From Pseudomonas pergaminensis (GTDB lineage: Bacteria > Pseudomonadota > Gammaproteobacteria > Pseudomonadales > Pseudomonadaceae), in the NCBI RefSeq assembly GCF_024112395.2, contig NZ_CP078013.2, positions 1,054,001 to 1,118,000 on the forward strand: DNA of 64,000 nt, written 5' to 3'. Below the pieces are notes generated by a model that was given only the letters and a program-made list of their open reading frames with translations, did not search any database and had not been told where the DNA came from. Shown piece by piece: positions 32,385-46,211 of the stretch (position 1 is the stretch's first letter; every line of letters starts with the position of its first letter). The translations under genes and the position numbers were made by a program.

Positions 32385-33731
32385 GTGTCCCTGATCGCTT
32401 CAGACCACTTCCGCATCGTTGTCGGCCTCGGCAAGAGCGGCATGTCCCTGGTTCGCTTCCTGGCGAACCGGGGCAAGCCGTTTGCCGTGGCCGATACGCG
32501 GGAAAATCCACCGGAGCTGGTCACGCTGCGCCGTGACTACCCGCACGTGGAAGTGCGTTGTGGCGAGTTGGATGTCGAGTTTCTGTGCCGTGCCGATGAG
32601 CTCTACGTGAGCCCCGGCCTGGCGATCGCGACACCGGCCCTGCAAGCCGCTGCTGCCCGTGGCGTCAAGCTGTCCGGCGATATCGACCTGTTCGCGCGCC
32701 ACGCGAAGGCACCGATCGTGGCCATCAGCGGCTCCAACGCGAAAAGCACCGTGACCACCCTGGTGGGCGAGATGGCGGCTGCGGCCGGCAAGCGCGTCGC
32801 CGTGGGTGGCAACCTCGGCACCCCGGCGCTGGACCTGCTCAGCGACGATGTCGAGCTGTATGTGATGGAGCTGTCGAGCTTCCAGCTGGAAACCACCCAC
32901 GATCTCGGTGCCGAAGTGGCCACCGTGTTGAACGTGAGTGAAGACCACATGGACCGCTACAGCGGCCTGCCGGCCTATCACTTGGCCAAGCACCGGATCT
33001 TCCGTGGCGCCAAGCAAGTGGTGGTCAACCGTCAGGACGCGTTGAGCCGTCCGCTGATGGGCGAAGGCCTGCCGTGCTGGACCTTCGGCCTGAGCAAACC
33101 TGATTTCAAAGCCTTCGGCATTCGCGAAGAGAATGGCGAGAAATACCTGGCCTTCGAATTCCAGAACCTGATGCCGGTGCGCGAGCTGAAAATCCGTGGC
33201 GCGCATAACCAGTCGAACGCCCTGGCGGCCCTGGCGCTCGGCCATGCCGTTGGCCTGCCGTTTGACGCCATGCTGGCTGCGCTGCGTACCTTTGGCGGCC
33301 TCGAGCATCGCTGCCAGTGGGTGCGCGACCTCGATGGCGTCAGCTATTACAACGACTCCAAGGCCACCAACGTCGGTGCGGCACTGGCGGCCATTGAAGG
33401 CCTTGGCGCCGATATCGAAGGCAAGCTGGTGCTGATCGCCGGTGGCGACGGCAAGGGTGCCGACTTCAAGGACCTTAAAGGCCCGGTGGCTGAACACTGT
33501 CGCGCCGTGGTGCTGATGGGCCGCGATTCCGACCTGATCGCTGCTGCTTTGGGTGATGCCGTGCCGCAAGTGCGTGCCACCTCGCTGGATGACGCGATTG
33601 CCCAGTGCAAAGCCCTGGCCCAGCCGGGCGATGCGGTGTTGCTGTCGCCCGCCTGCGCCAGTTTCGACATGTTCAAGAACTACGAAGAGCGCGGCCAGCT
33701 GTTCGCCCGCGCCGTGGAGGCCTTGGCATGA
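32385..33731 (+). CDS. murD: UDP-MurNAc-alanine-D-glutamate ligase
   Basis: A 448-residue Mur ligase. The N-terminal Rossmann-like domain starts VVGLGKSGMSLVRFL. The P-loop region reads AISGSNAKSTVTTLVGEM, in which the usual G-K-S/T is N-A-K-S-T, as is common in this genus. The C-terminal block is YNDSKATNVGAALAAI. It adds D-Glu to UDP-MurNAc-L-Ala. The GTG start at 32385 follows GAGG, which overlaps the mraY stop. Confidence 0.96.
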   Translation: MSLIASDHFRIVVGLGKSGMSLVRFLANRGKPFAVADTRENPPELVTLRRDYPHVEVRCGELDVEFLCRADELYVSPGLAIATPALQAAAARGVKLSGDIDLFARHAKAPIVAISGSNAKSTVTTLVGEMAAAAGKRVAVGGNLGTPALDLLSDDVELYVMELSSFQLETTHDLGAEVATVLNVSEDHMDRYSGLPAYHLAKHRIFRGAKQVVVNRQDALSRPLMGEGLPCWTFGLSKPDFKAFGIREENGEKYLAFEFQNLMPVRELKIRGAHNQSNALAALALGHAVGLPFDAMLAALRTFGGLEHRCQWVRDLDGVSYYNDSKATNVGAALAAIEGLGADIEGKLVLIAGGDGKGADFKDLKGPVAEHCRAVVLMGRDSDLIAAALGDAVPQVRATSLDDAIAQCKALAQPGDAVLLSPACASFDMFKNYEERGQLFARAVEALA

Positions 33732-34951
33732 GTATCAACTTTCGGAACATCATCAAGCCGTACCCGTCGCCGATCATCACTGGGCGCGGTGTCGACCTCG
33801 ATTTCCCGATGCTCGCCGGTTGCCTGGCGTTGCTCGGCCTGGGCCTGGTGATGATCACGTCGGCGTCCTCCGAAGTGGCCGCCGTGCAGTCCGGCAACAC
33901 CCTGTACATGATGATCCGCCACCTGGTGTACCTGGTGATCGGCCTGGGCGCGTGCATCGTGACCATGATGATCCCTATCGCCACCTGGCAGCGCCTGGGC
34001 TGGTTGATGCTGATCGGCGCGTTTGGCTTGCTGATCATGGTGATCCTGCCTGGCATTGGCCGGGAGGTGAACGGTTCGATGCGCTGGATCGGCTTCGGCG
34101 CATTCAACGTGCAGCCGTCGGAGATCGCCAAGGTGTTCGTGGTGATCTACCTCGCCGGCTACCTGGTGCGTCGCCAGAAAGAAGTACGCGAAAGCTGGAT
34201 GGGTTTCTTCAAGCCGTTCATCGTGCTGCTGCCGATGGCCGGTCTGTTGCTGATGGAGCCGGACTTCGGCGCTACCGTCGTCATGATGGGCGCGGCGGCC
34301 GCGATGCTGTTCCTTGGCGGCGTGGGCCTGTTCCGCTTCACCTTGATGGTGGTGCTGGCGGTGGCGGCGGTGACTGTGCTGGTACAAGCGCAACCCTATC
34401 GGATGGCGCGCTTGATCACCTTTACCGACCCATGGTCCGACCAGTTTGGTTCCGGCTACCAGTTGACCCAAGCGCTGATTGCCTTCGGTCGTGGCGAGTG
34501 GCTGGGCGTGGGCCTGGGCAACAGCGTGCAGAAGCAGTTCTACCTGCCGGAAGCGCATACCGACTTCGTGTTCTCGGTGCTTGCGGAAGAACTCGGTGTG
34601 GTCGGTTCGCTCTGCACCGTCGCGCTGTTCGTGTTCGTGTGCGTGCGCGGCATGTACATCGGCCTGTGGGCCGAGAAGGCCAAACAGTATTTCGCCGCCT
34701 ATGTGGCGTATGGCTTGTCGTTCCTGTGGATCGGCCAGTTCCTGATCAACATCGGTGTGAACGTCGGCCTGCTGCCGACCAAGGGCCTGACCTTGCCGTT
34801 CCTCAGTTACGGCGGCAGTTCGTTGGTGATCTGCTGCGCGTGCCTGGGCCTGTTGCTGCGCATCGAGTGGGAGAGTCGCACCCACCTGGGCAGCGAAGAG
34901 ATGGAGTTCAGCGAAAGCGACTTCGCCGAGGAGCCGACCCATGGGCGCTAA
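33728..34951 (+). CDS. ftsW: Septal peptidoglycan glycosyltransferase FtsW (SEDS)
   Basis: A 407-residue SEDS-family protein with about ten membrane helices. Conserved parts include MRWIGFGAFNVQPSEIAK, LLMEPDFGATVV, EAHTDFVFSVLAEELG and the C-terminal LPFLSYGGSSLV. It polymerises septal glycan strands together with FtsI. The ATG at 33728 overlaps the murD stop (ATGA), and longer upstream reading in this frame has no similarity. The end overlaps murG by 11 bases. Confidence 0.96.
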   Translation: MSINFRNIIKPYPSPIITGRGVDLDFPMLAGCLALLGLGLVMITSASSEVAAVQSGNTLYMMIRHLVYLVIGLGACIVTMMIPIATWQRLGWLMLIGAFGLLIMVILPGIGREVNGSMRWIGFGAFNVQPSEIAKVFVVIYLAGYLVRRQKEVRESWMGFFKPFIVLLPMAGLLLMEPDFGATVVMMGAAAAMLFLGGVGLFRFTLMVVLAVAAVTVLVQAQPYRMARLITFTDPWSDQFGSGYQLTQALIAFGRGEWLGVGLGNSVQKQFYLPEAHTDFVFSVLAEELGVVGSLCTVALFVFVCVRGMYIGLWAEKAKQYFAAYVAYGLSFLWIGQFLINIGVNVGLLPTKGLTLPFLSYGGSSLVICCACLGLLLRIEWESRTHLGSEEMEFSESDFAEEPTHGR

Positions 34952-36003
34952 CGTGCTGATCATGGCGGGCGGCACCGGGGGCCATGTGTTCCCGGCCCTG
35001 GCGTGCGCGCGGGAATTCCAGAACCGTGGCTACACCGTGCACTGGTTGGGCACACCGCGTGGCATCGAAAATGAATTGGTGCCGACCGCCGGCTTGCCGC
35101 TGCACCTGATCAACGTCACCGGCCTGCGCGGCAAGAGCAAGTTGTCCTTGCTCAAGGCGCCGTTCGTGTTGCTCAAGGCGGTGTGGCAGGCGCGCAAAAT
35201 CATTCGTGAATTGAAACCGGTATGCGTGCTCGGTTTTGGTGGGTACGTGACAGGTCCTGGTGGTGTTGCTGCTCGGCTCGCTGGTGTGCCGGTGATCGTG
35301 CACGAGCAAAACGCCGTCGCCGGAACCGCCAACCGCCTGCTGGCGCCATTGGCTGCACGGGTGTGTGAAGCGTTCCCGAAAACCTTTGGTGCATCGGACA
35401 AGCTGCGCACCACCGGTAATCCGGTACGCACCGAACTGTTTATGGACATTGCTCGCGAAGCACTGGCCGGGCGCAAGCCGCACCTGCTGGTCATGGGCGG
35501 CAGCCTGGGCTCCGAGCCGTTGAACAAACTGCTGCCCCAAGCCCTGGCGCAACTCCCCGTGGAATTGCGTCCGGAGGTCTTCCATCAGGCTGGCAAAGAT
35601 CACGGTGAAGTCACCGCCACGCGTTATCGCGAAGCCGGTGTTGAGGCGAACGTACAGCCTTTCATCAAAGACATGGCCCACGCCTATGGCTGGGCCGACC
35701 TGGTGGTCTGCCGCTCCGGTGCGCTGACCGTCAGTGAACTGGCCGCCGCCGGTCTGCCGTCCTTGCTGGTGCCTTTGCCCCACGCCATCGACGATCACCA
35801 GACCCGCAACGCCGAATATTTGGCCGGGGAGGGCGCTGCCTTCCTGCTGCCGCAAAGAACGACTGGCGCCGCCGATTTGGCCGCACGCCTGACCGAGGTA
35901 TTGATGCAACCGGAACGACTCAACAGCATGGCGAGCACCGCAAGCCGCCTGGCCAAACCTGACGCAACCCGCACCGTGGTCGATATCTGCCTGGAGGTGG
36001 CCC

Positions 36004-36011
<8 letters not shown>
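34941..36011 (+). CDS. murG: UDP-GlcNAc transferase to lipid I
   Basis: A 356-residue GT-B glycosyltransferase. The [12 protein letters not shown] loop opens the N-terminal domain, [15 protein letters not shown] follows, and the C-terminal domain has [13 protein letters not shown] and [19 protein letters not shown]. It converts lipid I into lipid II on the inner face of the membrane. It starts 11 bases inside ftsW and its end overlaps murC by eight bases. Confidence 0.97.
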
Positions 36012-38402
<2,391 letters not shown>

Positions 38403-38405
38403 GAC

Positions 38406-39275
38406 ATGAAAGGCGCATCGCTTCGTCATCAGCCCCCACAAGCACCGAGCCGCAAGCCGGTGCCACGGGGTGCCAGCCGAATGGTGGCTAAAGAGCCGAT
38501 GTCGGCGCGCCTGCCGAAAGCCAACTTTGGTTTCCTCAAGGCGCTGTTCTGGCCGGTGTTGCTGGTGGTGCTGGGCTTCGGAACCTACGAGGGCGCGCAG
38601 CGTCTGTTGCCGTATGCCGACCGGCCGATCACCAAGATCAGCGTGCAGGGCGACTTGAGCTACATCAGCCAGCAAGCGGTACAGCAGCGCATTGGCCCGT
38701 ACCTGGCGGCGAGCTTCTTTACCATCGACCTGGCCGGTATGCGCGCGGAGCTGGAACAGATGCCGTGGATCGCCCACGCCGAAGTCCGCCGCGTATGGCC
38801 GGACCAAGTGACGATCCGTCTGGAAGAACAGCTGCCCGTGGCCCGTTGGGGCGACGAAGCGCTGTTGAACAACCAGGGCCAGGCGTTCACCCCGCGTGAG
38901 CTGGCGAACTACGAGCACCTGCCGCAGTTGTTCGGGCCGCAGCGGGCGCAGCAGCAAGTGATGCAGCAGTACCAGGCCTTGAGCCAGATGCTGCGGCCAA
39001 TGGGCTTCTCCATTGCACGCCTGGAACTGCGTGAACGGGGTAGCTGGTTTTTGACGACCGGGGCAGGCAGTTCCGGCCCGGGCATCCAGTTGTTGCTGGG
39101 ACGCGACCGCTTGGTGGAAAAGATGCGCCGCTTCATTGCCATCTATGACAAGACCTTGAAAGAACAGATTACGAACATTGCGAGCGTCGACCTGCGTTAC
39201 GCCAACGGCCTTGCCGTCGGCTGGCGTGAACCGGCTGCGCCCACGGCAGCGCAACCCGCTGTCGCGAAGAATTAA
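38406..39275 (+). CDS. ftsQ: Cell division protein FtsQ
   Basis: A 289-residue bitopic protein: a basic cytosolic N-terminus (to about 43), one membrane helix (about 44-62, [16 protein letters not shown]), a POTRA domain starting [20 protein letters not shown], and a beta domain with [21 protein letters not shown]. FtsQ links early and late division proteins through FtsB/FtsL. It lies between ddlB and ftsA as in other gammaproteobacteria. Confidence 0.95.
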   Translation: MKGASLRHQPPQAPSRKPVPRGASRMVAKEPMSARLPKANFGFLKALFWPVLLVVLGFGTYEGAQRLLPYADRPITKISVQGDLSYISQQAVQQRIGPYLAASFFTIDLAGMRAELEQMPWIAHAEVRRVWPDQVTIRLEEQLPVARWGDEALLNNQGQAFTPRELANYEHLPQLFGPQRAQQQVMQQYQALSQMLRPMGFSIARLELRERGSWFLTTGAGSSGPGIQLLLGRDRLVEKMRRFIAIYDKTLKEQITNIASVDLRYANGLAVGWREPAAPTAAQPAVAKN

Positions 39276-39290
39276 GAAGAGGCAGGACCC

Positions 39291-40553
39291 ATGGCAAACG
39301 TGCAAAGCGGCAAAATGATCGTCGGTCTCGATATCGGCACCTCCAAAGTGGTGGCGCTGGTGGGCGAGGTCGGTGAAGACGGCGTCATCGAAATCGTCGG
39401 TATTGGCACGCATCCGTCCCGGGGCCTGAAGAAGGGCGTGGTGGTGAACATCGAGTCCACCGTGCAGTCGATCCAGCGCGCCATCGAAGAAGCGCAGCTG
39501 ATGGCCGGTTGCCGGATCCACTCGGCATTCGTTGGCGTGGCGGGCAACCATATTCGCAGCCTGAACTCCCACGGCATCGTGGCAATCCGCGACCGCGAAG
39601 TCAGCTCCGCCGACCTTGAGCGCGTGCTTGACGCTGCCCAGGCCGTGGCGATCCCGGCTGACCAGCGCGTGTTGCACACGCTGCCCCAGGACTACGTGAT
39701 CGACAACCAGGAAGGCGTTCGTGAGCCGCTGGGCATGTCCGGCGTACGTCTGGAAGCCAAGGTCCACGTGGTGACCTGCGCCGTCAACGCCGCACAGAAC
39801 ATTGAAAAATGCGTGCGCCGCTGCGGCCTGGAAATCGACGACATCATTCTTGAACAGTTGGCCTCGGCTTATTCGGTGCTGACCGACGACGAAAAAGAGC
39901 TGGGCGTGTGCCTGGTCGACATCGGCGGCGGCACCACCGACATCGCGATCTTCACCGAGGGTGCGATCCGTCACACCGCCGTGATCCCGATTGCTGGCGA
40001 CCAAGTGACCAACGACATCGCCATGGCGCTGCGTACACCGACCCAGTACGCCGAAGAAATCAAGATTCGCTACGCCTGCGCCCTGGCCAAACTGGCCGGT
40101 GCCGGCGAGACCATCAAGGTACCAAGCGTGGGCGATCGTCCACCGCGTGAACTGTCGCGCCAGGCCCTGGCCGAAGTGGTCGAGCCGCGCTACGACGAAC
40201 TGTTCACCCTGATCCAGGCGGAACTGCGTCGCAGCGGCTACGAAGATTTGATCCCGGCCGGCATCGTGCTGACCGGTGGCACCTCGAAGATGGAAGGCGC
40301 GGTCGAACTGGCCGAGGAAATCTTCCACATGCCAGTCCGCCTGGGCGTGCCCCATGGCGTCAAAGGCTTGGGCGACGTAGTACGCAACCCGATTTATTCC
40401 ACCGGTGTGGGCTTGCTGTTGTACGGGCTGCAAAAGCAGACCGACGGCATTTCCCTGTCGGGCCCGAGTAACCGTGACAGCTACCGCAGCGACGACGAGG
40501 CGAAAGCGCCGTTGTTCGAGCGTTTGCAGGCATGGGTCAAAGGCAATTTTTAA
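39291..40553 (+). CDS. ftsA: Cell division actin homologue FtsA
   Basis: A 420-residue actin-fold ATPase. VGLDIGTSKVVALVGE is phosphate-binding loop 1, VDIGGGTTDIAIF is loop 2, and GIVLTGGTSKMEGA is the adenosine motif. The end carries a short amphipathic tail (FERLQAWVKGNF) that should bind the membrane. FtsA tethers FtsZ filaments. A ribosome site (AAGAGGCAGG) lies before the ATG. A 65-base gap leads to ftsZ. Confidence 0.97.
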   Translation: MANVQSGKMIVGLDIGTSKVVALVGEVGEDGVIEIVGIGTHPSRGLKKGVVVNIESTVQSIQRAIEEAQLMAGCRIHSAFVGVAGNHIRSLNSHGIVAIRDREVSSADLERVLDAAQAVAIPADQRVLHTLPQDYVIDNQEGVREPLGMSGVRLEAKVHVVTCAVNAAQNIEKCVRRCGLEIDDIILEQLASAYSVLTDDEKELGVCLVDIGGGTTDIAIFTEGAIRHTAVIPIAGDQVTNDIAMALRTPTQYAEEIKIRYACALAKLAGAGETIKVPSVGDRPPRELSRQALAEVVEPRYDELFTLIQAELRRSGYEDLIPAGIVLTGGTSKMEGAVELAEEIFHMPVRLGVPHGVKGLGDVVRNPIYSTGVGLLLYGLQKQTDGISLSGPSNRDSYRSDDEAKAPLFERLQAWVKGNF

Positions 40554-40618
40554 GATTTACCGCGACACCGTTGTAAGCAGTAGGCGAAAAAACTAGAGAA
40601 AACGAAAGGAGAGGGAAC

Positions 40619-41824
40619 ATGTTCGAACTCGTAGACAACATCCCCGCAAGCCCGGTCATCAAAGTGATCGGTGTCGGCGGTGGCGGCGGCAACGCTGTCA
40701 ATCACATGGTCAAGAGCAACATTGAAGGCGTTGAATTCATCTGCGCCAACACTGATGCCCAGGCGCTGAAAAGCATCGGCGCGCGGACCATCCTGCAATT
40801 GGGCACAGCCGTGACCAAGGGCCTCGGCGCTGGCGCCAACCCGGAAGTCGGCCGTCAAGCCGCGCTGGAAGACCGCGAGCGTATTGCTGAAGTGCTGCAA
40901 GGCACCAACATGGTGTTCATCACCACTGGCATGGGCGGCGGTACCGGTACCGGTGCTGCGCCGATCATTGCCGAAGTGGCCAAGGAAATGGGGATTCTGA
41001 CGGTTGCTGTCGTGACCCGTCCGTTCCCGTTCGAAGGCCGCAAGCGCATGCAGATCGCCGACGAAGGTATCCGTCTGCTGTCTGAAAGCGTCGACTCGTT
41101 GATCACCATCCCCAACGAGAAACTGCTGACTATCCTGGGCAAGGACGCAAGCCTGCTGTCCGCGTTCGCCAAGGCTGACGATGTACTGGCCGGTGCCGTT
41201 CGCGGTATCTCCGACATCATCAAGCGCCCAGGCATGATCAACGTCGACTTTGCCGACGTACGCACCGTGATGAGCGAAATGGGCATGGCGATGATGGGCA
41301 CTGGCTGCGCCAGCGGTCCGAACCGTGCGCGTGAAGCCACCGAAGCGGCCATCCGCAACCCGTTGCTGGAAGACGTGAACCTGCAAGGCGCACGCGGCAT
41401 CCTGGTGAACATCACCGCCGGTCCTGACCTGTCCCTGGGTGAGTACTCCGACGTGGGTAGCATCATTGAAGCCTTCGCTTCCGAGCACGCCATGGTCAAG
41501 GTCGGTACCGTTATCGATCCGGACATGCGCGACGAGCTGCACGTGACCGTGGTCGCCACCGGCCTGGGCGCGAAAATCGAGAAGCCTGTGAAGGTCATCG
41601 ACAACACCCTGCATAACAGCCAAGCCAGCCACGCCAGCCAAGCGGCTGCCGCTCCAGCGCCTTCGCGCCAGGAACTGCCGTCGGTGAACTACCGTGACCT
41701 GGACCGTCCGACCGTGATGCGCAATCAGGCTCAGGCCGGTGCTGCGGCGTCCCGTAGCCCGAATCCGCAAGATGATCTGGACTACCTGGACATCCCGGCA
41801 TTCCTGCGTCGTCAGGCCGATTAA
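40619..41824 (+). CDS. ftsZ: Cell division tubulin homologue FtsZ
   Basis: A 401-residue GTPase. The tubulin signature is [13 protein letters not shown], the N-terminal glycine loop is [12 protein letters not shown], and the T7 synergy loop is [12 protein letters not shown] variable linker leads to the conserved C-terminal peptide [14 protein letters not shown], which binds FtsA and ZipA. The start follows a strong ribosome site (AAAGGAGAGGG), consistent with FtsZ being made in excess over its neighbours. Confidence 0.98.
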   Translation: MFELVDNIPASPVIKVIGVGGGGGNAVNHMVKSNIEGVEFICANTDAQALKSIGARTILQLGTAVTKGLGAGANPEVGRQAALEDRERIAEVLQGTNMVFITTGMGGGTGTGAAPIIAEVAKEMGILTVAVVTRPFPFEGRKRMQIADEGIRLLSESVDSLITIPNEKLLTILGKDASLLSAFAKADDVLAGAVRGISDIIKRPGMINVDFADVRTVMSEMGMAMMGTGCASGPNRAREATEAAIRNPLLEDVNLQGARGILVNITAGPDLSLGEYSDVGSIIEAFASEHAMVKVGTVIDPDMRDELHVTVVATGLGAKIEKPVKVIDNTLHNSQASHASQAAAAPAPSRQELPSVNYRDLDRPTVMRNQAQAGAAASRSPNPQDDLDYLDIPAFLRRQAD

Positions 41825-41875
41825 TGGAATGTATCAGGGCTATGAAGGTGATTGGTGTTCAGCAAAGGTCTGGTC

Positions 41876-41884
41876 TGCTATTAT
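41876..41884 (+). promoter_or_regulatory. Extended -10 promoter element before lpxC
   Basis: TGCTATTAT fits the extended -10 pattern TGnTATAAT with one mismatch and lies about 50 bases before the lpxC start, in the 112-base gap after ftsZ. No good -35 is placed at the usual distance, so this is a candidate only. Confidence 0.4.
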
Positions 41885-41900
41885 CGCCAGCCTTTGTTGA

Positions 41901-42848
<948 letters not shown>

Positions 42849-42874
42849 GTAACAACTCTCTTTCTTTAGTTTTG

Positions 42875-42903
42875 AAAGGCCACCTTCGGGTGGCCTTTTT
42901 TTA
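42875..42903 (+). terminator. Intrinsic terminator of the dcw/lpxC cluster
   Basis: AAAGGCCACC and GGTGGCCTTT form a perfect ten-base-pair stem with a TTCG tetraloop and a run of eight or more T. It lies 26 bases after the lpxC stop. Confidence 0.95.
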
Positions 42904-42934
42904 TGCCTGAATTTTAGGGTGCTTAGTGGCGATC

Positions 42935-43021
42935 GGGCCTATTGTGGTGAGCCTGCTCACCACAATAGGCCCGCTCACCACACCAAGCCTGTTCACAACA
43001 TTAAGCCCGCTCACCGCAGAA
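42935..43021. repeat. Four 18-bp tandem repeats joined to an 18-bp palindrome
   Basis: Four tandem units of exactly 18 bases: AGCCTGCTCACCACAATA (42950), GGCCCGCTCACCACACCA (42968), AGCCTGTTCACAACATTA (42986) and AGCCCGCTCACCGCAGAA (43004). An inverted copy of the first unit precedes them: GGGCCTATTGTGGTGAGC (42935-42952) is the perfect reverse complement of 42955-42972 across a two-base centre. The array lies between the lpxC terminator and the end of the diguanylate cyclase gene. It differs from the REP doublets of this window. Confidence 0.85.
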
Positions 43022-43033
43022 ACGCCGTCTTCA

Positions 43034-44527
43034 TTAAAGGACCGAAGCATCCACGATACGGTTGCGCCCGGTGTGCTTGGCTTCATAGAGCGCCTGATCC
43101 GCACTTAGCAACAACGCCTCCAGCGACTGACGGCTACGCTTGTCCCAAGTACTCATGCCAATGCTCACGGTAATCGGCTGCTCATCACCTCCAACCCTCG
43201 GCAAGTACTCGATGGCGCTGCGGATGTGCTCGGCGATCACCCAGGCGCCCTTGGCGTCGGTCACCGGCAACACCACCGCGAACTCTTCGCCGCCATAACG
43301 TGCGGCCAGGTCGGCCGGTCGGCGGATGTTGCTGCCGATCACCTGGGCCACGCTGCGCAATGCGTCGTCGCCACCGTGATGGCCGTGGCGGTCGTTGAAG
43401 GCCTTGAAGTGGTCCACGTCAATCATCAGCACCGTCAGCGGCTCGGTGGAGCGCTGAGCGCGGTCCCACTCAAGGCGCAGGCGTTCATCCAGAACGCGCC
43501 GGTTGGCCAGGCCGGTCAATGCATCGGTGGCTGCCAGTTCTGACAGTACTCGTTCAGCGCGACGCCGCCTTCGCAGTTCCCGGCGTAGCAACCAGGTCAG
43601 CCACAACAATCCGGCGCAGAGCACCCCGGTGGCACCACTGGTCAGCAGTGCCGCGCGTCTCCAGGGTGCGAATACGTCCTCGCTGGACAACGCTACTACC
43701 ACGATCAATGGCAGGGCACCGACATTGGTAAAGGTATACAGGCGCTCTTTACCACTGATGGCAGAGATCGCCTGAAAGCTGCCGCTTCCGTCGCGCAGTA
43801 TTCGCTTGAAGTTAGGCCGGTCACTCAGGTCCTTGTCGATCATGTCGCGTTCGAGCAGCGGCTGCTGGGCCAGGAGAATGCCGTTGTTGTTCAGCAGGTT
43901 GACGCTGCTGCCATTGCCGATGGTCAGGGTGTTGAACAGCTGGTCGAAATACGCCAGGCGCATGGTCGCGACCGCTACGCCGAGAAACTCCCCCTTGGGG
44001 CCCGACACACGTCGACTGAATGCCATGCGCCAGACCTGGTCGCAGTCGCAATGGATCTTGAAGGGTCGACTGATAAACAGGCCGGCGTTGGCGTCCTTGG
44101 CATGCACCTGGAAATAATCGCGGCTGGCAAAATTACGTGGCGTGGGCCGCAGTGTGGAGGAGTCGGCGATAACCTTGCCGTTGGCATCCAGCAGCAAGAC
44201 CTCGCCCTTGAAAGGCGCCGCCGTGGATAAATCAAACTGCACCAAGTGCTGGATATTGGCAGCAACCCCGGACAGGTCTTCACGTTGCGTGGCCGCAATC
44301 AGCCCGTTGAGCGACAGGTCATACAACTCGACGTTACGCAGCACGTCGGCGTTGATCAGTTGGGCGATATTGGTGGTCGATCGCTTGGCCGCCTCAAGCG
44401 TGCTGGCGTGTTCGCGAATCAACAGCACCGCGACAATGATCACAATCAGGGCAACGCTGAGCCCGCTGCCCAGCATCAGTAACAACTCAGGATGTGCGGG
44501 TGAGGTACGAACAGGGCGTGGACTCAT
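43034..44527 (-). CDS. Membrane diguanylate cyclase with periplasmic sensor domain
   Basis: A 497-residue protein. One N-terminal membrane helix (about 15-35), a periplasmic Cache-like region of about 250 residues, a second helix (about 290-312), then a GGDEF domain. The active site reads GGEEF near residue 412, preceded by an RPAD inhibitory site at the standard five-residue spacing. It should make cyclic di-GMP and be feedback-inhibited. The bound ligand is unknown. It stands alone on the minus strand, convergent with lpxC. Confidence 0.93.
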   Translation of the reverse strand: MSPRPVRTSPAHPELLLMLGSGLSVALIVIIVAVLLIREHASTLEAAKRSTTNIAQLINADVLRNVELYDLSLNGLIAATQREDLSGVAANIQHLVQFDLSTAAPFKGEVLLLDANGKVIADSSTLRPTPRNFASRDYFQVHAKDANAGLFISRPFKIHCDCDQVWRMAFSRRVSGPKGEFLGVAVATMRLAYFDQLFNTLTIGNGSSVNLLNNNGILLAQQPLLERDMIDKDLSDRPNFKRILRDGSGSFQAISAISGKERLYTFTNVGALPLIVVVALSSEDVFAPWRRAALLTSGATGVLCAGLLWLTWLLRRELRRRRRAERVLSELAATDALTGLANRRVLDERLRLEWDRAQRSTEPLTVLMIDVDHFKAFNDRHGHHGGDDALRSVAQVIGSNIRRPADLAARYGGEEFAVVLPVTDAKGAWVIAEHIRSAIEYLPRVGGDEQPITVSIGMSTWDKRSRQSLEALLLSADQALYEAKHTGRNRIVDASVL

Positions 44528-44613
44528 CGGGCAGACTTCAGCGGTGAGGATGCTGGCAGTTTAGTTCTACCCGATGAAAATTAAATGCTTGGTTAAAAAG
44601 AAAAAGACGTCTG

Positions 44614-45936
44614 TCAGAACACGTTGATCGGGTAGTCGACGATCACCCGGTATTCATCCACATCCCGATCCACCGCCGAGTAACCATTGCTGCCACGGTT
44701 GACCGCCCATTGCAGGCGCACCGCCAAGTCCTTGGCCTTGCCGTCCTGCACGACGTATTTCAGGTCGATGTCCCGTTCCCAATGCTTGGCGTCTTTACCG
44801 TCGGCGCTGTACCACGCGCTATAGCCACGGCTTTGCGGGTCGACCTTGGTCAGGTCGGTCTTGCCGCTGATATAGGACACGGCCGAGGTCAGGCCGGGCA
44901 GGCCCAGGCCGCCGAAGTTATAGGCGTACTTGAGTTTCCACGAGCGCTCATTGGGGCCGTTGAAGTCAGAGTACTGCTGGGAGTTGTCCAGGTACACGCT
45001 GTCGCCCTGGGCGATGTAGTCGAACGGTGTGTTGCCGTTGACCCGCTGGTATGCCGCTGTGACGCTGTGATGGCCGACGTCCACGGTGAAGTGCAGGCTG
45101 TAGGTGTTGTTGTCGATATCCCCCAGCAGCGACTGCCCGGTGTCCTGGGTATGGTAGTAGTGCAGACCGGGGTTGAGACTGATCATCTCGTTCACCACAT
45201 AGGTGTAGTCCAGGTCGTAGTAGTACTGGTTCCACACGTCCTTGAGCTCGGAGGCGTAGAGGTTGCTGGTCAGCCCGTCGATGCCGCTGAACGACACGCC
45301 GGCCCAGTTCATGTGCTGGCTATCGGTATTGCTGGGCAGCGCACCGTAGCTGGTGCCGATGCGGCGGTGGCCGCTCTGGTTATAGAGCTTGGTGAAGCTG
45401 GCCTGGCCACCTTCGAACATCCAGCCGTCGAGGCTGTGGTTGGTCAGGCTCACGCCACGGAAGGTCTGCGGCAGCATGCGGGTTGCGCCGCCGGCGATCA
45501 CCGGGTTATTGAGGAACAGGTCGCCGGCCCTCAACTCGGTATCGAACGCGCGCATTTTCAAGGCGCCACCCGCCGTCGAGAACGAGCCGGGCGCCTTACC
45601 GTTGCCACTGCCGTACGGAAGGATGCTGGAACCGTCCGTACCGCCACCGCCGTCCAGCTTCAGACCGAGCATGGCATGGGCGTCCAGGCCGAAGCCGATG
45701 GTGCCCTGGGTGTAGCCGGATTCGAAGGTGCCGATGAAACCCTGGCCCCATTCCTTACTGTCATCGGTGTGGATGTCGCGACGGTCGCGGTTCATGTAGT
45801 AGTTGCGGGTGTTGATATTGAGGTGGGCGCCTTCGACGAAACCGTCGGCGGGGGTGGTGTCTGCCGCATGGGCAAGAGGGGTGATCGTTGCTGCAATTGC
45901 GAGAAATAACGGGGTGAACGTCAGCGAGTTCTTCAC
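44614..45936 (-). CDS. OprD-family outer-membrane porin
   Basis: A 440-residue protein with a signal peptide ending ATITPLAHA. The mature part has the OprD-family opening [19 protein letters not shown] and many alternating beta strands, and ends VDYPINVF with a terminal Phe. OprD porins are substrate-specific channels for amino acids, peptides or aromatic acids. This member's substrate is not evident. The start is GTG at 45936 with AAAGGAG eight bases upstream; the first ATG in frame (45972) lacks such a site. Confidence 0.9.
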   Translation of the reverse strand: MKNSLTFTPLFLAIAATITPLAHAADTTPADGFVEGAHLNINTRNYYMNRDRRDIHTDDSKEWGQGFIGTFESGYTQGTIGFGLDAHAMLGLKLDGGGGTDGSSILPYGSGNGKAPGSFSTAGGALKMRAFDTELRAGDLFLNNPVIAGGATRMLPQTFRGVSLTNHSLDGWMFEGGQASFTKLYNQSGHRRIGTSYGALPSNTDSQHMNWAGVSFSGIDGLTSNLYASELKDVWNQYYYDLDYTYVVNEMISLNPGLHYYHTQDTGQSLLGDIDNNTYSLHFTVDVGHHSVTAAYQRVNGNTPFDYIAQGDSVYLDNSQQYSDFNGPNERSWKLKYAYNFGGLGLPGLTSAVSYISGKTDLTKVDPQSRGYSAWYSADGKDAKHWERDIDLKYVVQDGKAKDLAVRLQWAVNRGSNGYSAVDRDVDEYRVIVDYPINVF

Positions 45937-46010
45937 CGGTGTAGCTCCTTTGGTCAATCGGAAAACGGCCAATGTCGTGGGGGTGCCTGGCCTTTTTTTA
46001 CGGCAAAAAA

Positions 46011-46032
46011 AAGCCGCTGAAGTCAGCGGCTT
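46011..46032 (-). terminator. Intrinsic terminator of the RND/two-component operon
   Basis: Read leftward, AAGCCGCTGA and TCAGCGGCTT form a perfect ten-base-pair stem and are followed by a run of eight T (46012-46005 on this strand). It lies after the sensor kinase gene and before the OprD gene, separating the two leftward units. Confidence 0.85.
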
Positions 46033-46211
46033 TAAGACAGATTCCCAGTGTAGAGCCCTGGAAATAAGTCGAGGGAAATTCGGGTAAGCGGGAGGCTGCC
46101 TTTGCCGTCGCGCTCATCGATGCGTCAAATTAACGCAGGCGAGCGGTACGGTACAGAGTGTAACAAGATAATGACTGTTGCCCAAATCGCAACAAACCCA
46201 TCACCGTCCCT

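Noticed and set aside
42935..43021. Reading the 18-bp repeats as a CRISPR array
   Set aside because: Units are directly adjacent with no spacers, the length is too short for CRISPR repeats, and no cas genes are present.
42919..43173. Small open frame with repeated HHNRPAHHTKP-like residues
   Set aside because: It only reflects the 18-bp DNA tandem repeats (18 is a multiple of three); there is no ribosome site and the frame runs into the 3' end of the opposite-strand cyclase gene.
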